Under the pieces are notes generated by a model. The model did no database searches and had not been told where the DNA came from. It saw nothing but the letters and a program-made list of their open reading frames with translations. Made by a program: the position numbers and the translations under genes. Shown here piece by piece: positions 1 through 10,711 of a DNA stretch of 64,000 nucleotides. Source of the stretch: Streptomyces roseifaciens (GTDB taxonomy: Bacteria > Actinomycetota > Actinomycetes > Streptomycetales > Streptomycetaceae); assembly GCF_001445655.1 (NCBI RefSeq), contig NZ_LNBE01000003.1, positions 620,001 to 684,000 on the forward strand, in the 5' to 3' direction. Numbering within the stretch: the first letter of the stretch is position 1; every line of letters begins with the position of its first letter.

Positions 1-224
1 CAAACCCCCTCGCTCTGGCCCTGTTGGGCCGCCTGCCCAACGACAGTAGAAGGGGTGGCGCTACGCGTCTATGCGTGAACGCGACTATGCGTGTCCTTGC
101 ATAAACAGGTCCCGACCAGCCCAGCCCACCCCCAGGTACGTGGTCGTGCACTTGCCCGTGCACACTGGGCGTAGCCCGTGGCGCCGTCCGGGAGCCTGAC
201 CAGGGTCGGACGCCTCGGAGGAGG
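1..224. other. Intergenic left edge, no gene seen
   Basis: I see no supported coding frame or RNA gene in this stretch. It is AT-richer than the rest of the window and carries short inverted words such as GTGCAC around 147-162. Together with the palindrome, hairpin and tRNA-like fragment that follow, it resembles the non-coding end of an integrated element, but no integrase gene is visible in the window. Confidence 0.4.
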
Positions 225-253
225 GTTGGTCACGTGACCAACGCATGACCAAC
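225..253. repeat. TGACCAAC palindrome plus extra direct copy
   Basis: GTTGGTCAC followed directly by GTGACCAAC makes a perfect 18-bp palindrome (225-242). A further TGACCAAC follows at 246-253, 11 bp from the copy at 235-242. This is the layout of a protein-binding site. Its position about 120 bp before a tRNA 3'-end-like sequence would suit arm-type sites of a tyrosine integrase or an excisionase/repressor operator. Function is inference. Confidence 0.45.
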
Positions 254-293
254 AGGGGTCCGAGAGGGACTGAAACAGCAGGAAAGAAGAGGA

Positions 294-332
294 GAAACGC
301 CCGCCGGAATCGAGCCTGTCAGCGGGCGTTTC
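294..332. terminator. Strong hairpin, 11-bp perfect stem
   Basis: GAAACGCCCGC (294-304) pairs perfectly with GCGGGCGTTTC (322-332) across a 17-nt loop. There is no long T tract, so it would be a GC-type actinomycete terminator or structured element. The 3' arm begins a sequence (325-342) that recurs with one mismatch at 32538-32555. Confidence 0.5.
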
Positions 333-372
333 CCCAGGTCAGAGCGGTTGCGGGCTGGTGCCCGAGTGGAGA

Positions 373-396
373 GTTCAAGTCCCCCCTCGGACACCA
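373..396 (+). other. tRNA-Leu 3'-end-like fragment, possible att site
   Basis: GTTCAAGTCCCCCCTCGGAC followed by ACCA reads like the T-loop, 3' T-stem, acceptor strand and CCA of a Streptomyces leucine tRNA. The upstream sequence does not fold as the rest of a tRNA: the 5' T-stem strand has two mismatches and no anticodon arm is recognisable. It is best read as an attachment-site remnant left by an element that integrates into a tRNA-Leu gene. A degraded relative lies at about 3399-3421. Confidence 0.5.
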
Positions 397-400
397 GTAG

Positions 401-425
401 AAACCCCAGTTGATCTGGGGTTTTT
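401..425. terminator. Terminator aaaccccag-ctggggttttt
   Basis: A 9-bp stem (AAACCCCAG / CTGGGGTTT) with a 5-nt loop is followed by Ts. It lies just after the tRNA-Leu-like fragment. Related terminators occur at 3421-3450 and 32610-32637. Confidence 0.7.
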
Positions 426-546
426 CTGTTTTTCCGGGTAGTGGCGCGACGCACTCGACCGGCGTGGCCGGGCCCGTCGCTGATGTGTGGTCTTTGCCCG
501 TGCGAGTGGTCCCTCGCGCGCAGGCCGGGCTGCGCGCGCTTCGAGA

Positions 547-768
547 TCAGCGGAATGCCGACAGGCTCAGGGCGAGCACCCCGACCAGGGCGAGCACCGT
601 GGCTTCGGCCCGGACGATGAGGAGGACCCCGGCCCTTTTGACGCGGTCGCCGTACAGGAGGCGGTTCAGGGCGCGTTCGGCGTCGGCGTCGAGCGGGCGG
701 TCGCGCCAGGGGCCGTCGCCGGAGGGTACGGGGTTGGCCGCGCGCAGCAAGTCCAGTTCGTCATGCAT
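547..768 (-). CDS. Small single-pass membrane protein coupled to ECF sigma factor
   Basis: This 73-residue protein has a charged N-terminal half and one hydrophobic segment near the C-terminus (about residues 47-70, VLLIVRAEATVLALVGVLAL). Its start codon overlaps the end of the upstream sigma-factor gene by 8 bp, so the two are probably translationally coupled. Position, size and one membrane segment suggest a membrane-bound modulator or anti-sigma-like partner, but it has no zinc-binding anti-sigma (ZAS) motif. The function is inferred from context only. It could also be a simple small membrane protein that travels with this sigma family. Confidence 0.6.
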   Translation of the reverse strand: MHDELDLLRAANPVPSGDGPWRDRPLDADAERALNRLLYGDRVKRAGVLLIVRAEATVLALVGVLALSLSAFR

Positions 769-1327
769 CGTCGTCGCCTCCAGCGCGCACGTCGGTCGGT
801 GTGTCGGACCCTACGGGCAGGGCGGCGGGCCGTATGCGGTCGGCCTCGGCGCGCAGCCGGCGGCGGGCCCGGTGCAGGCGCATGGCGGCGGCGCTGCGGC
901 TGCAGCCCAGGGCCACGGCCAGTTCGTCGAGGGTCAGCTCCTCCCATGCGGTCAGGCGCAGCGCCTCCTGGTCGGCCGGCGAGAGGCGGGCGAGGGCCTC
1001 GTGCACCCAGGCGCCGGGGCGGTCCGCGTCCGGGCTGTCCACGGTGTGCCGGCGGTGGGCGGTCTCGTGGTGGCCGAGCCTGAGCAGGAGACGGCGGTAG
1101 CGGGACATGCCGCGGACCGTGTTGGCCAGGCAGTTGCGGGCCACCCCGTACAACCAGGGCAGTGGCGGGTCGGGGATCTCCGTCCGCCGTCTCCAGGCGA
1201 TGGAGAACACCTCCGACACCACTTCTTCCACCTCGTGCGCCTGCCCGTCCAGCCGTCGCGCCACGAAGCGGCTGACCGCCCAGTAGTGCGCGCGATAGGC
1301 AGCGGCGAAGGCTTCCTCCGTGCTCAT
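761..1327 (-). CDS. ECF RNA polymerase sigma factor
   Basis: The 188-residue protein has the two conserved sigma domains of the extracytoplasmic-function class. Region 2 spans about residues 7-75, with the LYGVARNCLAN segment typical of the promoter-melting end. Region 4 spans about residues 110-165, with LSPADQEALRLTAWEELTLD and a helix-turn-helix ending RSAAAMRLHRARRRL. It would direct RNA polymerase to a small regulon, often its own promoter. It is transcribed away from the ctaD-like gene with 116 bp between the starts and is coupled downstream to a small membrane protein. A GGAAC...CGTA promoter in that gap fits the ECF consensus, so the neighbouring oxidase gene is a plausible target. 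The signal sensed is unknown. Confidence 0.9.
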   Translation of the reverse strand: MSTEEAFAAAYRAHYWAVSRFVARRLDGQAHEVEEVVSEVFSIAWRRRTEIPDPPLPWLYGVARNCLANTVRGMSRYRRLLLRLGHHETAHRRHTVDSPDADRPGAWVHEALARLSPADQEALRLTAWEELTLDELAVALGCSRSAAAMRLHRARRRLRAEADRIRPAALPVGSDTPTDVRAGGDDDA

Positions 1328-1413
1328 GATCGGCTGATGTCCGGCATGGCAGAGATCTTCACATGCGTGTGGTGTGAGGTGGATCGCACGCCGGCGGGCC
1401 GGGGAGCGGTGAA

Positions 1414-1437
1414 GGAACGCGGGGGTCCGGACACGTA
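1414..1437 (+). promoter_or_regulatory. ECF-type promoter for ctaD, probably leaderless
   Basis: GGAAC (1414-1418) and CGTA (1434-1437) are separated by 15 nt, close to the ECF consensus. The -10 element lies 6 nt before the ATG at 1444 and no convincing ribosome-binding site is present. Transcription would therefore start at or next to the start codon. This is a prediction from sequence only. Confidence 0.4.
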
Positions 1438-1443
1438 CGGGGC

Positions 1444-3072
1444 ATGAGATCCCCCGTGAAGTGGCTGACCACCACCGACCACAAGACGATCGGCACGCTC
1501 TACCTGGTCACGGCGTTCGCGTTCTTCTGCATCGGCGGGCTGCTCGCCCTGCTGATGCGCGCCGAGCTGGCCCGGCCGGGTCTGCAGATCGTGTCGAACG
1601 AGCAGTTCAACCAGGCGTTCACGATGCACGGCACGATCATGCTGCTGATGTTCGCGACGCCGCTGTTCGCCGGTTTCGCGAACTGGATCATGCCGCTGCA
1701 GATCGGCGCGCCCGACGTGGCGTTCCCGCGGCTGAACATGCTCGCCTACTGGCTCTACCTCTTCGGCTCCCTGATCGCCGTCGGCGGGTTCCTGACTCCG
1801 GACGGTGCCCCCGACTTCGGCTGGTTCGCCAATTCGCCGCTGTCGGGCGCGCAGTATTCGCCGGGTGTGGGTGCCGATATGTGGATCATGGGTCTGGCCT
1901 TCTCGGGCTTCGGCACGATCCTCGGTTCGGTCAACTTCATCACCACGATCATCTGCATGCGCGCGCCCGGCATGACGATGTTCCGCATGCCGATCTTCAC
2001 CTGGAACGTCCTGCTGACCGGTGTGCTGGTCCTGCTGGCCTTCCCGGTGCTGGCGGCGGCGCTGTTCGCCCTGGAGGCGGACCGCAAGTTCGGGGCCCAC
2101 GTCTTCGACGCGGCCAACGGCGGTGCGCTCCTGTGGCAGCACCTCTTCTGGTTCTTCGGCCACCCCGAGGTGTACATCATCGCGCTGCCGTTCTTCGGCA
2201 TCATCTCCGAGGTCATCCCGGTCTTCTCCCGCAAGCCGATGTTCGGCTACTGGGGTCTGATCGCGGCGACGATCTCGATCGCGGGTCTGTCGGTGACGGT
2301 GTGGGCGCACCACATGTACGTCACGGGCGGTGTGCTGCTGCCGTTCTTCTCCTTCATGACCTTCCTGATCGCGGTCCCGACCGGTGTGAAGTTCTTCAAC
2401 TGGATCGGCACCATGTGGAAGGGCTCGCTGTCCTTCGAGACCCCGATGCTCTGGGCCGTCGGCTTCCTGATCACCTTCACCTTCGGTGGTCTGACCGGCG
2501 TCATCCTGGCCTCGCCGCCGATGGACTTCCACGTCTCCGACTCGTACTTCGTGGTCGCGCACTTCCACTACGTCATCTTCGGCACCGTGGTGTTCGCGAT
2601 GTTCTCCGGCTTCCACTTCTGGTGGCCGAAGTTCACGGGCAAGATGCTGGACGAGAAGCTCGGCAAGATCACCTTCTGGACGCTGTTCGTGGGCTTCCAC
2701 GGCACGTTCCTGGTCCAGCACTGGCTGGGCGCCGAGGGCATGGTGCGGCGCATTTCCGACTACCTGGACGCGGACGGGTTCACCGCGCTGAACACCATCT
2801 CGACCATCAGCTCGTTCCTGCTCGGCTTCTCGATGCTGCCGTTCATGTACAACGTCTGGAAGACCGCCAAGTACGGCAAGAAGGTCGAGGTCGACGACCC
2901 GTGGGGCTACGGCCGCTCGCTGGAGTGGGCGACCTCCTGCCCGCCGCCGCGGCACAACTTCCTCACGCTGCCGCGCATCCGCTCCGAATCCCCGGCGTTC
3001 GACCTGCACCACCCCGGCGTGGACGCGCAGCCGGGCGTGGAAACCGGTGCGCGGAAGGAGGCGCTCGCATGA
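1444..3072 (+). CDS. ctaD: Cytochrome c oxidase subunit I, orphan copy
   Basis: This 542-residue, twelve-helix haem-copper oxidase subunit I would reduce O2 to water in the cytoplasmic membrane. The metal ligands are in place: His62 (TMHGT, low-spin haem), His240 with Tyr244 (FFGHPEVY, CuB and cross-linked Tyr), His289-His290 (WAHHMY, CuB), and His373/His375 (HFHYV, haem a3 and haem a). In Streptomyces the housekeeping ctaD sits with ctaC, ctaE and the bc1 genes. None of these is here, so this is an extra paralogue. It is slightly shorter than typical actinobacterial CtaD, mainly at the termini. It overlaps the next small gene (ATGA), and an ECF-like promoter lies directly upstream. Confidence 0.95.
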   Translation: MRSPVKWLTTTDHKTIGTLYLVTAFAFFCIGGLLALLMRAELARPGLQIVSNEQFNQAFTMHGTIMLLMFATPLFAGFANWIMPLQIGAPDVAFPRLNMLAYWLYLFGSLIAVGGFLTPDGAPDFGWFANSPLSGAQYSPGVGADMWIMGLAFSGFGTILGSVNFITTIICMRAPGMTMFRMPIFTWNVLLTGVLVLLAFPVLAAALFALEADRKFGAHVFDAANGGALLWQHLFWFFGHPEVYIIALPFFGIISEVIPVFSRKPMFGYWGLIAATISIAGLSVTVWAHHMYVTGGVLLPFFSFMTFLIAVPTGVKFFNWIGTMWKGSLSFETPMLWAVGFLITFTFGGLTGVILASPPMDFHVSDSYFVVAHFHYVIFGTVVFAMFSGFHFWWPKFTGKMLDEKLGKITFWTLFVGFHGTFLVQHWLGAEGMVRRISDYLDADGFTALNTISTISSFLLGFSMLPFMYNVWKTAKYGKKVEVDDPWGYGRSLEWATSCPPPRHNFLTLPRIRSESPAFDLHHPGVDAQPGVETGARKEALA

Positions 3073-3389
3073 GGACGACCGCCGAGGCCATCAACGAGAT
3101 CGAGGGATATCTGCTGTGGGAGGAGGAGAAGCGAAAGGCGCGGGAAAGGGCCCGGGAATTCACCGCCGTAATTCCCTGGCTGACCGACTCGCAGCGCGCC
3201 GACCTCGAACACCGCTACACCGCGGACCAGCTCGCGACGTCCCGCACACATCTCCGGCGCATCGTCGCGAGAAGCACTGAACTGCGCGCCGAGTACGAGG
3301 CGGTGTACCAGGCGCTCAAACGCCGGACGGCCACGTGGTGCGTGGTGTGCGGGGCGGTCTGGGCGGCCGCCGTACTGGCCTTGCGCTGA
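3069..3389 (+). CDS. Small membrane protein coupled to ctaD
   Basis: The start ATG overlaps the ctaD stop (ATGA), giving a 106-residue product. The first 85 residues are charged and probably helical ([17 protein letters not shown], then several Arg/Glu-rich stretches). A C-terminal hydrophobic segment ([15 protein letters not shown]) probably anchors it in the membrane. I do not recognise a family. Coupling to subunit I suggests a role tied to this alternative oxidase, such as assembly or stability, but nothing in the sequence proves it. Confidence 0.7.
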   Translation: MRTTAEAINEIEGYLLWEEEKRKARERAREFTAVIPWLTDSQRADLEHRYTADQLATSRTHLRRIVARSTELRAEYEAVYQALKRRTATWCVVCGAVWAAAVLALR

Positions 3390-3398
3390 GCCGGCCGG

Positions 3399-3421
3399 AG
3401 CCCGAGTGCCCCTCGAACACC
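3399..3421. repeat. Degraded copy of the tRNA-Leu-end repeat
   Basis: AGCCCGAGTG followed by CCCCTCGAACACCAG repeats, in the same order, the words flanking and ending the fragment at 358-397 (GCCCGAGTG ... CCCCTCGGACACCAG). The internal T-loop part is missing. As in the first copy, an aaaccccag terminator follows at once. The pair brackets the sigma-factor/ctaD segment. Confidence 0.4.
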
Positions 3422-3450
3422 AGAAAACCCCAGTTGCCTGGGGTTTTCTG
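3421..3450. terminator. Bidirectional terminator
   Basis: CAGAAAACCCCAG (3421-3433) and CTGGGGTTTTCTG (3438-3450) form a perfect 13-bp stem with a TTGC loop. It lies between the convergent ctaD-linked gene and the Rpf/FG-GAP gene, with U-rich runs on both strands. Confidence 0.8.
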
Positions 3451-3475
3451 CTCTTCATGGCGGTGCGGGGGCAGG

Positions 3476-6876
<3,401 letters not shown>

Positions 6877-6880
6877 GGGG

Positions 6881-6910
6881 TTCTCCGGGGTTCTCCGGGG
6901 TTCTCCGGGA
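6881..6910 (-). repeat. Triple 10-bp tandem repeat carrying the RBS
   Basis: TTCTCCGGGG occurs three times in a row (the last base of the third copy differs). Read on the coding strand this gives repeated CCGGAGAACC just before the ATG at 6876, so the ribosome-binding site is present three times. Only the copy nearest the start has normal spacing. Confidence 0.7.
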
Positions 6911-6920
6911 GGCGAGGGAC

Positions 6921-6956
6921 GGGGCGGGTCCGCGAGAGGGATGTCGGACCCGCCCC
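6921..6956 (-). terminator. Hairpin after the NlpC/P60 gene
   Basis: GGGGCGGGTCCG (6921-6932) pairs perfectly with CGGACCCGCCCC (6945-6956) around a 12-nt loop. It lies between the stop of the NlpC/P60 gene and the start of the DUF1906 gene, so it may end or attenuate transcription. There is no T tract. Confidence 0.55.
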
Positions 6957-7038
6957 GGAGGCACGCGTCAGACGGGGCGGACGGGCTCCGTGCGACGGTT
7001 GGCCGCGGCGCGGCGGACGGGCGCGGTGCGGTGGCGGA

Positions 7039-8508
7039 TCACCAGCCGCCGGTGCCGATCTCCACGCGGGTCGCGAAGCCCTTGCCGTTGCCCCGGTAGA
7101 AGTAGAGCTTTCCGGTCTTGCGCGGGTCGGAGTCGACGGCGGCGAGGTCGTCGATGCCGTCCTTGTCGAAGTCGGCGGCCGCGTAGTCGGAGATGTCGTT
7201 CCAGCCGCCCGTGCCGACCTCGATGCGCTTGCCGAGCGTGTCCAGGCCGGACTTTCCGGTGCCGGGGTAGAGGTAGAGCTCGCCGGTCTCGGTCTTGGTG
7301 GCGACGATGTCGGCCTTGCCGTCGCCGTCGAAGTCACCGGAGACGACCTTGTTCATGCCGTTCCAGGCGCCGGTGCCGATTTCGACGCGGTCGTCGAGGG
7401 CGTCGAGTCCGGATTTGCGGGTGCCGGGGTAGAGGAAGAGCTGACCGGTGTCGGTCTTGGCCGCGACGAGGTCCGTCTTGCCGTCGCCGTTGAAGTCGCC
7501 CGCGGTGAGGTGCTTCATTCCGTTCCAGGCGCCGGAGCCTATTTCGATCCGGTCGCCCAGGGCATTGACGCCCTTGCCGTTGGTGCCGGGGTAGAGGTAG
7601 AGCTTGCCGCCCGCCCGCTTGGTGGCGAGGAGGTCGGCCTTGCCGTCGCCGTTGAAGTCGCCGACGGTGAGGTTCCGCATGCCGTTCCAGCCGCCGGTGC
7701 CGATTTCGACGCGGTCGTCGAGGGCGTTGAGGCCGTTCTTTCCGGTGCCGGGGTAGAGGAACAGCTTTCCGGTGGCGACCTGGACGGCCACGATGTCCTT
7801 CTTGCCGTCGTGGTTGAGGTCGCCGGCCGTCAGCTCCGTCATGCCGGGGTCGACCGGGGGCCGCTCGTCGTCGACGACGGACTTGTTGTGGACCGGGTAG
7901 TAGCTGTCGGTGTCGCGGCCCGGGAAGTAGGGGTACGGAATCTCGCGGTGGTGCACGCCGGAGCTGCTGAACTCGTAGCCCACGTACTTGGTGTGGTCCG
8001 CGTTCGCCCACTTGTCGAAGAGGACGACGTGCCCGTACCGGCCCGGCTTGGGGTTGAGCAGGGCGTCACCGGACTTGAGGTCGCTCTTCTTGATCTTCTC
8101 GGTCACGCCCTGGGGGCCGAAGTTGGGCGTGGCCATGTCCCAGGAGAGGCGCCAGGCCATGGACACGTAGCCGGAACAGTCGGTCCGGTGGCCCCGGTAC
8201 GAGCCGCCCATGTTGTACGGGATGCCCTTGCCGACCCACTGCGCGGCGCGCTTGAGCGTCTCGCTGCGCTTGATTCTCGGGGCGTCCTTGCTGGCCCCCG
8301 CGACGTTGAAGAACTCTTCGCCGTCGGGCTCCACGGGGAGCATCGGGCCCTGGCCATTGCTCCCGAAGTCGCCCGGCTCCTCGTCCGCGGCGACCGCCGC
8401 CGGGACCGGTGCCGCCGTGGCCGGTGCCGCCATGAATCCACCGCCCGTGACGGCGCAGACGAGGGCGATGCCGATGGCGGAATTGCGCAGATGGGCGTGC
8501 TTGGACAC
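7039..8508 (-). CDS. Secreted NlpC/P60 endopeptidase with FG-GAP propeller
   Basis: The 489-residue protein begins with a signal peptide (to about residue 33). An NlpC/P60 cysteine-peptidase domain covers about 80-210: Cys111 in RTDCSGYVSMAW and His160 in GRYGHVVLF are the expected catalytic pair. Five FG-GAP blades with intact calcium loops (DGDGKAD, DKDGIDD and similar) follow from DPGMTEL. NlpC/P60 enzymes cut peptide stems of peptidoglycan. The blade module matches the two downstream genes closely, including the shared C-terminal EIGTGGW. An RBS is seen before the ATG. A hairpin 80 bp downstream may end the message. Confidence 0.88.
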   Translation of the reverse strand: MSKHAHLRNSAIGIALVCAVTGGGFMAAPATAAPVPAAVAADEEPGDFGSNGQGPMLPVEPDGEEFFNVAGASKDAPRIKRSETLKRAAQWVGKGIPYNMGGSYRGHRTDCSGYVSMAWRLSWDMATPNFGPQGVTEKIKKSDLKSGDALLNPKPGRYGHVVLFDKWANADHTKYVGYEFSSSGVHHREIPYPYFPGRDTDSYYPVHNKSVVDDERPPVDPGMTELTAGDLNHDGKKDIVAVQVATGKLFLYPGTGKNGLNALDDRVEIGTGGWNGMRNLTVGDFNGDGKADLLATKRAGGKLYLYPGTNGKGVNALGDRIEIGSGAWNGMKHLTAGDFNGDGKTDLVAAKTDTGQLFLYPGTRKSGLDALDDRVEIGTGAWNGMNKVVSGDFDGDGKADIVATKTETGELYLYPGTGKSGLDTLGKRIEVGTGGWNDISDYAAADFDKDGIDDLAAVDSDPRKTGKLYFYRGNGKGFATRVEIGTGGW

Positions 8509-8649
8509 AAGGATCTCCCGTGAAGAGGTGGGGTGAAGGGTGAAGAGGGCAGCTCAGAAGGCGATGGCTGCGCACAGGGGGCAGCTGACGATCGCGAGCC
8601 GGGGGGCCGGAGGCCGGGCGGAGGGGGAGGGCCGGTGGCGGCCTGTCCG

Positions 8650-8859
8650 TTACTGCCAGCCCATGGAGTCGGGGACCACCGGGACGGGGTTCTCGTCGGC
8701 CGTCGTCAGCGGGGCGTCGGCAGTGGTGGCCTGCGCAACGGCCGTGGCCGGCGTGACTGCGGCGGCCTGAGCGACGGCGACGGCGGCCGGAGCGAGGGCG
8801 GTGGCCCCCAGGGCGAGGGCGACGACCGCGGCGGCCTCGGCGATGCGGGTACGGAACAT
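8650..8859 (-). CDS. Small secreted Ala-rich peptide
   Basis: Starting at the ATG at 8859, preceded by AAGGACC, the product is 69 residues. It has an export-type N-terminus (FRTRIAEAAAVVALALGATALAPAAVA) and a mature part of about 40 residues ending PVPDSMGWQ. I recognise no family. It lies upstream of the three FG-GAP genes on the same strand, with a 141-bp gap to the next. It may be a secreted peptide of the same envelope group, but function cannot be assigned. The longer frame starting at 8904 is less likely because it puts charged residues ahead of the signal peptide. Confidence 0.6.
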   Translation of the reverse strand: MFRTRIAEAAAVVALALGATALAPAAVAVAQAAAVTPATAVAQATTADAPLTTADENPVPVVPDSMGWQ

Positions 8860-9054
8860 CTCAGGTGGTCCTTCCGGGAACGAAGCGTCGAGGGAGCGGC
8901 GCACCGGTGGGCATCCCGCGGTGATGCCCGGTCGGTTCCGGCCGGTCTGCCGGTTCTGCGATCAGCCGTTCGTACCGGCTGACAGGAGAAAGCTTCGTCC
9001 TGGGGCGGAAGGGGCGGAAGGGTTTTCCGATGGACCGAAAGGGCCTGGGACGGA

Positions 9055-9372
9055 TCAGTCCAGGAATCCGGCGGACGACGTCACGCGCACGTCGAGCAGG
9101 GGTACTTGGGCGGCCACCAGCTCCCACCGCGCGAGCTGCGGGCAGTGGGCCAGGGCGCGCCGGCAGGCCTGCTCGGCGCGCTCCTCGGCCTCCTCCAGCC
9201 GGTCCGCGAGCAGGTACACCCCGAGGACGGGGTGGGGGCTGGCGTGCGGGTGGACCGAGATGTGCTCGATGCGCTCCCGCGGCAGGGCGCGCGAGAGCAC
9301 CAGTTCCCTGATCCCGGCGGGGAGTTCCGTCGTCCGGCGGGGTCGGCGCAGACCGACGTGCACGAGATACAT
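9055..9372 (-). CDS. Small conserved-looking cytoplasmic protein
   Basis: The ATG at 9372 gives a 105-residue protein beginning MYLVHVGLRRP. It has no signal peptide or membrane segment. Its middle (EEAEERAEQACRRALAHCPQLARWE) is helical, flanked by beta-type stretches (IEHISVHPHAS, VLGVYLLAD, WELVAAQVPLL), so a small alpha/beta fold is likely. I do not recognise a family. It is transcribed away from the regulator at 9546, sharing a 173-bp intergenic region. The open frame extends upstream of the chosen start, but with composition unlike a protein. Confidence 0.6.
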   Translation of the reverse strand: MYLVHVGLRRPRRTTELPAGIRELVLSRALPRERIEHISVHPHASPHPVLGVYLLADRLEEAEERAEQACRRALAHCPQLARWELVAAQVPLLDVRVTSSAGFLD

Positions 9373-9545
9373 GGCGGCAACTCTCGCAAGCGGCGGACGT
9401 GCCCACCAGGGATGAAGCGGAACTGTTCCGTCCATGGCCGCAAACGGCCAGGGACTCGCCCCGGGAAGAGCTACACATGCTTGTGTGCGCCATGTAATGA
9501 TCACGGGTAATTTCAGTAATTGTCCTTGACCGCCGGGGGGCGCAG

Positions 9546-10547
9546 ATGCTGGACACGCTGGGGTTGGATGCCGGATCCGAACAGGTCTACCGGGGGCTGC
9601 TGGCCATGCCCGGCGCCGGGGTCGCCGCGCTGGCCACGTACCTGGGCCTGACCGGAGCCGAAGTGCGCGCCGGGCTCGACGTGTTGAGCGAGCTGTCGCT
9701 GGTGCGCCCATCGGCCGAGCACGCGGGTGGGCTGCGCGCCGTCTCCCCCGACATCGGCCTGGACATCCTGATGTCCCGCCAGCAGGCCCAGCTGGCCGCG
9801 CAGCAGCAGCGGTTGGAGGAGTCGCGCGTCGCCGCCGCCCAGCTCATCGCCGAGTACGCCGACCAGCGGTCCGTCGCCACCAGCCTGGGCGGGGAGCAGC
9901 TGACCGGGCTGGACGAGATCCGGGACCGGCTCGCACTCCTCACCCGTGAGGTGCGCGAGGAGGTCATGGCCTTCAGCCCCGACGGCGCGCAGACCGAGGC
10001 CAGCATGGCGGCCTCCCGCCCGCTGGACCGCGAGCTGCTCGGCCGCCGGGTCCGGCTGCGCACCGTCTACCTCGACAGCGTGCGCAACAGCCCATCGACC
10101 ACCGCCTACGCCGAGTGGCTCACGCGGCTGGGCGGGCGGATCCGGACGGCGCCCGCGCTTCCCACCCGGATGATCATCATCGACAGGACCACCGCCGTGA
10201 TGCCGGTGAACGGCGACGACACCGCGGCCCGCGCCGTCGTCCTGACCGGGCAGGGCATCCTCGCCGCCCTCTGCGCCCTCTTCGAGACCGTCTGGGCGGG
10301 TGCCCGGCCACTCGGCGCGAGCCCGGCCCGCGACGAACGCGGCCTCACCGGCCAGGAGGAGGCCACGGTCCGGCTCCTTGCGGAAGGCCGCACCGACGAG
10401 GCCATCGCCAAGCGGCTGGGAGTCTCCCAGCGCACCGCCCGACGCATCGCCACCGGCCTCATGGAACGCCTGGGTGCCCGCAGCCGCTTCGAGGCCGGCG
10501 TCCTCGCCGTTCAGGCCGGCTGGCTGCCCACCAGGGCGGCCCACTGA
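9546..10547 (+). CDS. TrmB/LuxR-type transcriptional regulator
   Basis: The 333-residue protein has a winged-helix N-terminus resembling TrmB/sugar-sensing regulators (residues 1-75, EQVYRGLLAMPGAGVAALATYLGLT). A helical linker (QQAQLAAQQQRLEESRVAAAQ) and a middle sensor-like domain follow. A C-terminal LuxR/GerE helix-turn-helix covers about 268-330 (TGQEEATVRLLAEGRTDEAI, QRTARRIATGLMERLGARSR). This TrmB-plus-LuxR architecture is common in Streptomyces specialised metabolism and envelope loci. It has no phospho-acceptor receiver domain. Likely targets are itself and the divergent gene at 9372 or the lectin gene 164 bp downstream; that is inference. GGGGGG precedes the ATG by 5 nt. Confidence 0.88.
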   Translation: MLDTLGLDAGSEQVYRGLLAMPGAGVAALATYLGLTGAEVRAGLDVLSELSLVRPSAEHAGGLRAVSPDIGLDILMSRQQAQLAAQQQRLEESRVAAAQLIAEYADQRSVATSLGGEQLTGLDEIRDRLALLTREVREEVMAFSPDGAQTEASMAASRPLDRELLGRRVRLRTVYLDSVRNSPSTTAYAEWLTRLGGRIRTAPALPTRMIIIDRTTAVMPVNGDDTAARAVVLTGQGILAALCALFETVWAGARPLGASPARDERGLTGQEEATVRLLAEGRTDEAIAKRLGVSQRTARRIATGLMERLGARSRFEAGVLAVQAGWLPTRAAH

Positions 10548-10711
10548 CGGCACCAGCCGTCACTCCTTTCGAACTGGTTGCCGGGAAACGGATCCATCCG
10601 TGGTGGAATCACCTCCTATGGAGTGGACGGTCCACGGCCCGGGGCGTACTGCCGCGCGGCCGGGCACGCGACCGCTGCCATCACCGCTTCGCACTCACAC
10701 GGGGGGATGAC

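Noticed and set aside
258..396. GTCCGAG at 258-264 can pair with CTCGGAC at 386-392, suggesting a whole tRNA or a small tmRNA-like RNA.
   Set aside because: The distance is about 135 nt, no anticodon or D arm can be drawn, and a strong terminator-like hairpin lies in between. I keep only the 3' fragment.
410..1447. Long open frame on the plus strand opposite the sigma factor.
   Set aside because: It is an antisense shadow caused by high GC. The minus strand encodes a clear ECF sigma factor with the expected domains.
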